Positions 61,724 to 63,541 of a stretch of 63,541 nucleotides of DNA are shown piece after piece. The translations under genes and the position numbers were made by a program. The DNA lies in NCBI GenBank assembly GCA_029782215.1, contig JAKOVD010000195.1:1-63541 (forward strand), written 5' to 3'. Origin of the DNA: Chloroflexota bacterium (GTDB lineage Bacteria > Chloroflexota > Anaerolineae > J102). Below the pieces are notes generated by a model. It was not told where the DNA came from and did not search any database. It saw only the letters and a program-made list of their open reading frames with translations. Numbering within the stretch: the stretch's first letter is position 1; each line of letters opens with the position of its first letter.

Positions 61724-61831
61724 CGTTGTAGCCTCCTCATGTGATAGCCGATGAAGTGCACTGGCAGGGTCTGCCGAGGCATTGGGGGCGCATGGGATCC
61801 AGCACCTCTTCCACCACGATTCGCCAGTGTA

Positions 61832-61990
61832 TCAATTGGGGAATATCCAGCGCCGATCGCTTTGCATGCTCACGGCAAACCAACCGTGTGTCTGCGCCGC
61901 GCTGAGAGCTTTCTCAGCGCCGGTCTCGTCGTCGAACTCGCGCCGGGCGTCGTCATGCACCATCGGCGGGGTTGAGTGAGCCTGCGTCAT
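61832..61990 (-). CDS. Possible small protein, 52 residues
   Basis: From ATG 61990, with AAGG about 9 nt upstream, the frame encodes MTQAHSTPPMVHDDARREFD followed by DETGAEKALSAAQTHGWFAV and SMQSDRRWIFPN. The charged composition and the aromatic C-terminus look protein-like, but no family is recognised. It lies 108 nt upstream of the arylsulfatase on the same strand. Its reality is uncertain. Confidence 0.35.
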   Translation of the reverse strand: MTQAHSTPPMVHDDARREFDDETGAEKALSAAQTHGWFAVSMQSDRRWIFPN

Positions 61991-62310
61991 CGGAGACCTT
62001 CTGCAACACACGAACCTCTCACAGACAGGGAAAGACAACCACCATTATACACCCGTACCGTTTAGGAACCTCGTCCGTAGCCTGAGGGCGCCGCGTGGCA
62101 GACCGAGATTGGCTTCGCCTACCAGCTTGCGCACATTCGGAGGCGCTCAACGGACGCCGGCGACAGGATCACCGATTGCGCAGGACATCTGGAAGGTGTG
62201 TGCTTCGGCTCCAGAGCAGCCTGCGGCACGGTCGAGCGATCCTCCCGAACGTCGCTTTCCAAGGAGCCGTTGCCCAACTCTCCCCTCAAACCAGTTGAGG
62301 TGGAAGCCTC
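61991..62310. other. Gene-free stretch beside the small ORF
   Basis: No supported gene is present; short frames show no ribosome site or family likeness. A locally AT-richer segment near 62035-62065 could include a minus-strand promoter for the small ORF and arylsulfatase, but no paired -35/-10 was convincing. Confidence 0.4.
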
Positions 62311-62444
62311 TGGATCGGGCTCTGAGCGCTTGCCTTGGCTGGCGGGGAGGGCGCCGCTGTGCTCGGAAACGACGGCTTGTGTGGCTCAGCGCTCAGGCGG
62401 CGAGAGTCGTGGTGGAGGCCACGGAGCACGGGGAAAGCGATGAC
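62311..62444. repeat. Copy B of the diverged dispersed repeat
   Basis: GGATCGGGCTCTGA at 62312 and AACGACGGCTTG near 62367-62378 match copy A; the second block GCTCAGGCGGC to AAGCGATGAC also matches. About 120 bases found in copy A are absent, which breaks the shared frame. A shorter encoded trace VVVEATEHGESDD mirrors LVQAAEHGEGDD of copy A. Nothing else is seen from here to 62603. Confidence 0.5.
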
Positions 62445-62603
62445 ATGATCCGGCTGCGGTGATTACATGGTACGGGGTAGGGCCTCCGGCATGGACCGTG
62501 ATGGTTGCCAGGTGGTGGTTGATCCAGACCATGACGTGACGATAGTCGCTGCTCTGGGCGGCGTCACACCGCCTTCCCGCCGCAGGTAACTACCCTGTGG
62601 TCT

Positions 62604-62834
62604 TCATTGATGCTCCTGCGATTTGTCTCGACGCGCCGGCTGGCCTCGCTGGCGGTGCATTCTTGGCACCGCGATTTCTTCGGCAGGTTCTCTTCGCGCC
62701 TCTTCAGCCTCGGCCTCGAACACCCGGAGCTCCGGCGGCACCGGATCTCCGTACTCCGGAGGCAGATTCTCGAACGGCGCCCTGAGGAACCGGGCGGCCA
62801 CACGCTGCAATGAACGAGCCAATTTGCTGGCCAT
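62604..62834 (-). CDS. Small charged protein next to the proton ATPase
   Basis: A 76-residue protein from ATG 62834, with GAAGGAG 8 nt upstream. The N-terminus MASKLARSLQRVAARFLRAP is a basic amphipathic helix; a proline-rich segment and an acidic stretch (EAEAEEARREPAEE) follow, then a basic tail. No family is recognised. It starts 50 nt after the stop of the P-type ATPase gene on the same strand, so it is probably co-transcribed and could associate with the membrane through the first helix. Confidence 0.6.
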   Translation of the reverse strand: MASKLARSLQRVAARFLRAPFENLPPEYGDPVPPELRVFEAEAEEARREPAEEIAVPRMHRQRGQPARRDKSQEHQ

Positions 62835-62883
62835 GCTTTTCACTCCTTCAGATTTGGTGTCGGGCAACAGTCTGATACATTGG

Positions 62884-63541
62884 TCAAATCACACTTCTGC
62901 GGAGCTTCGCCAGGACGGCCGGACCGCGGGTATCAAAGATGCGATAGGCGGCCAGCTTCACCCGATCGGAGATCAGGAACCAGACCAGGGCATATCCCCA
63001 GACTAGCAACGCCCACTGCCATCCGATTGGCGCCATGAAGATGCCGAAGACGGCGAAGAGTGTAGCCAGGAGCTGGGTGCCCAGGACGGCCACGACAAGG
63101 ATTCGGGCCGGTTTCTGCGACCAGAATGGCCCCCGCGTGCGCGTGACGAAGATCATCAGGTGCCCCGCAACCGACAGTTTCAGGTACATCAACGTCTGGA
63201 TCGTAGCCTGACTCAGGTGGAACACCCGCTCGCCGAGATAGAAAAGTCCAAACGACGCTACGACGCCTGTGATCCCCAGCACCGTCGCCAGGCCAAGCAC
63301 GATGGGCATGTTCCAGGATTCAGGTTTTGGGGAATAGCGCACCCGGTCATAGGCGATGGTCAGAATGGCCCCGTCGTTGAGTAGCGCCAGCAAGACGATC
63401 ATGATCGTCGTGACCGGATAGAAGTTGAACACCAGAATGGACAGGGTCATGAACAGCAGCACGCGGATCGTTTCGGCAATGCGATACATGGCGTAGCTGT
63501 TCATCCGCTGGAAGATCTTGCGGCTCTCCTTGATGGCATCC
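62884..63541 (-). CDS. Proton-pumping P-type ATPase (P3A), C-terminal part
   Basis: The frame runs open to the window edge; about 219 residues of the C-terminus are present out of a usual 800-900. The edge reads DAIKESRKIFQRMNSYAMYR, which is the conserved segment after the hinge in plasma-membrane H+-ATPases. Helices follow: VLLFMTLSILVFNFYPVTTIM, NDGAILTIAYDRV, MPIVLGLATVLGITGVVASF and others. The ending VLAKLRRSVI lacks the long fungal/plant autoinhibitory tail. The catalytic Asp lies outside the window, so specificity is judged only from this membrane half. Confidence 0.88.
   Translation of the reverse strand, partial: DAIKESRKIFQRMNSYAMYRIAETIRVLLFMTLSILVFNFYPVTTIMIVLLALLNDGAILTIAYDRVRYSPKPESWNMPIVLGLATVLGITGVVASFGLFYLGERVFHLSQATIQTLMYLKLSVAGHLMIFVTRTRGPFWSQKPARILVVAVLGTQLLATLFAVFGIFMAPIGWQWALLVWGYALVWFLISDRVKLAAYRIFDTRGPAVLAKLRRSVI

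Overview
This 63.5 kb, high-GC, densely packed bacterial window most resembles a Chloroflexota (Anaerolineae/Caldilinea-like) genome. That assignment is an inference. It rests on the GlgE-type alpha-glucan genes, the secreted beta-propeller protein ending in an FLPVIVR tail, a heptad-periodic intergenic repeat of a kind I associate with this phylum, and a bacterial gene context around an Hdr-Mvh hydrogenase. No rRNA, tRNA or CRISPR array was seen.

Layout. (1) 1-6 kb, minus strand: a truncated secreted beta-helix protein, a large secreted NHL-type propeller protein, a lipoyl-less 2-oxoacid dehydrogenase E2 catalytic domain protein and a beta-lactamase-fold serine hydrolase. (2) 6.2-21.8 kb, plus strand: a 5'-truncated glucuronate isomerase, D-mannonate oxidoreductase, 6-phosphogluconate dehydrogenase, a cation P-type ATPase, transaldolase, GlgM-like glycogen synthase, GlgE maltosyltransferase, phosphoglucose isomerase, GAPDH and maltokinase. 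This joins sugar-phosphate metabolism to alpha-glucan synthesis through maltose-1-phosphate. (3) 21.9-47.3 kb: a surface-glycan locus of 18 genes, many overlapping by 1-4 nt. It holds GT2, GT4, GT10, GT23-like, GT32, GT61, GT62-like and GT-C glycosyltransferases, a double FkbM methyltransferase, a carbamoyltransferase and a Wzm/Wzt-type ABC exporter. Several proteins are unusual fusions, most strikingly GT32-GT2-GT62-like. (4) 48.2-56.2 kb: a complete hdrCBA-mvhDGA operon (group 3c [NiFe]-hydrogenase with heterodisulfide reductase) plus its maturation protease and a cyclic-nucleotide-binding-domain protein. Upstream lie three inverted repeats, two of which match CRP-type and FNR-type sites. 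(5) 56.2-63.5 kb, minus strand: a quinone-oxidoreductase-like MDR protein, an MFS remnant, a DUF1254/DUF1214 protein, an arylsulfatase, small ORFs, two copies of a diverged dispersed repeat and the C-terminal end of a proton-pumping P-type ATPase.

How the parts work together. The central-carbon and GlgE genes would store glucose as alpha-glucan. The glycan locus would build, decorate (fucose, carbamoyl and methyl groups) and export a heteropolysaccharide. The Hdr-Mvh operon would couple H2 oxidation to reduction of ferredoxin and an unknown disulfide or other acceptor in the cytoplasm, under apparent Crp/Fnr-type control. The best leads for novelty are the GT32-GT2-GT62-like fusion, the hydrogenase operon with its twin-palindrome promoter, and an 18-unit heptad repeat that enters a glycosyltransferase gene.
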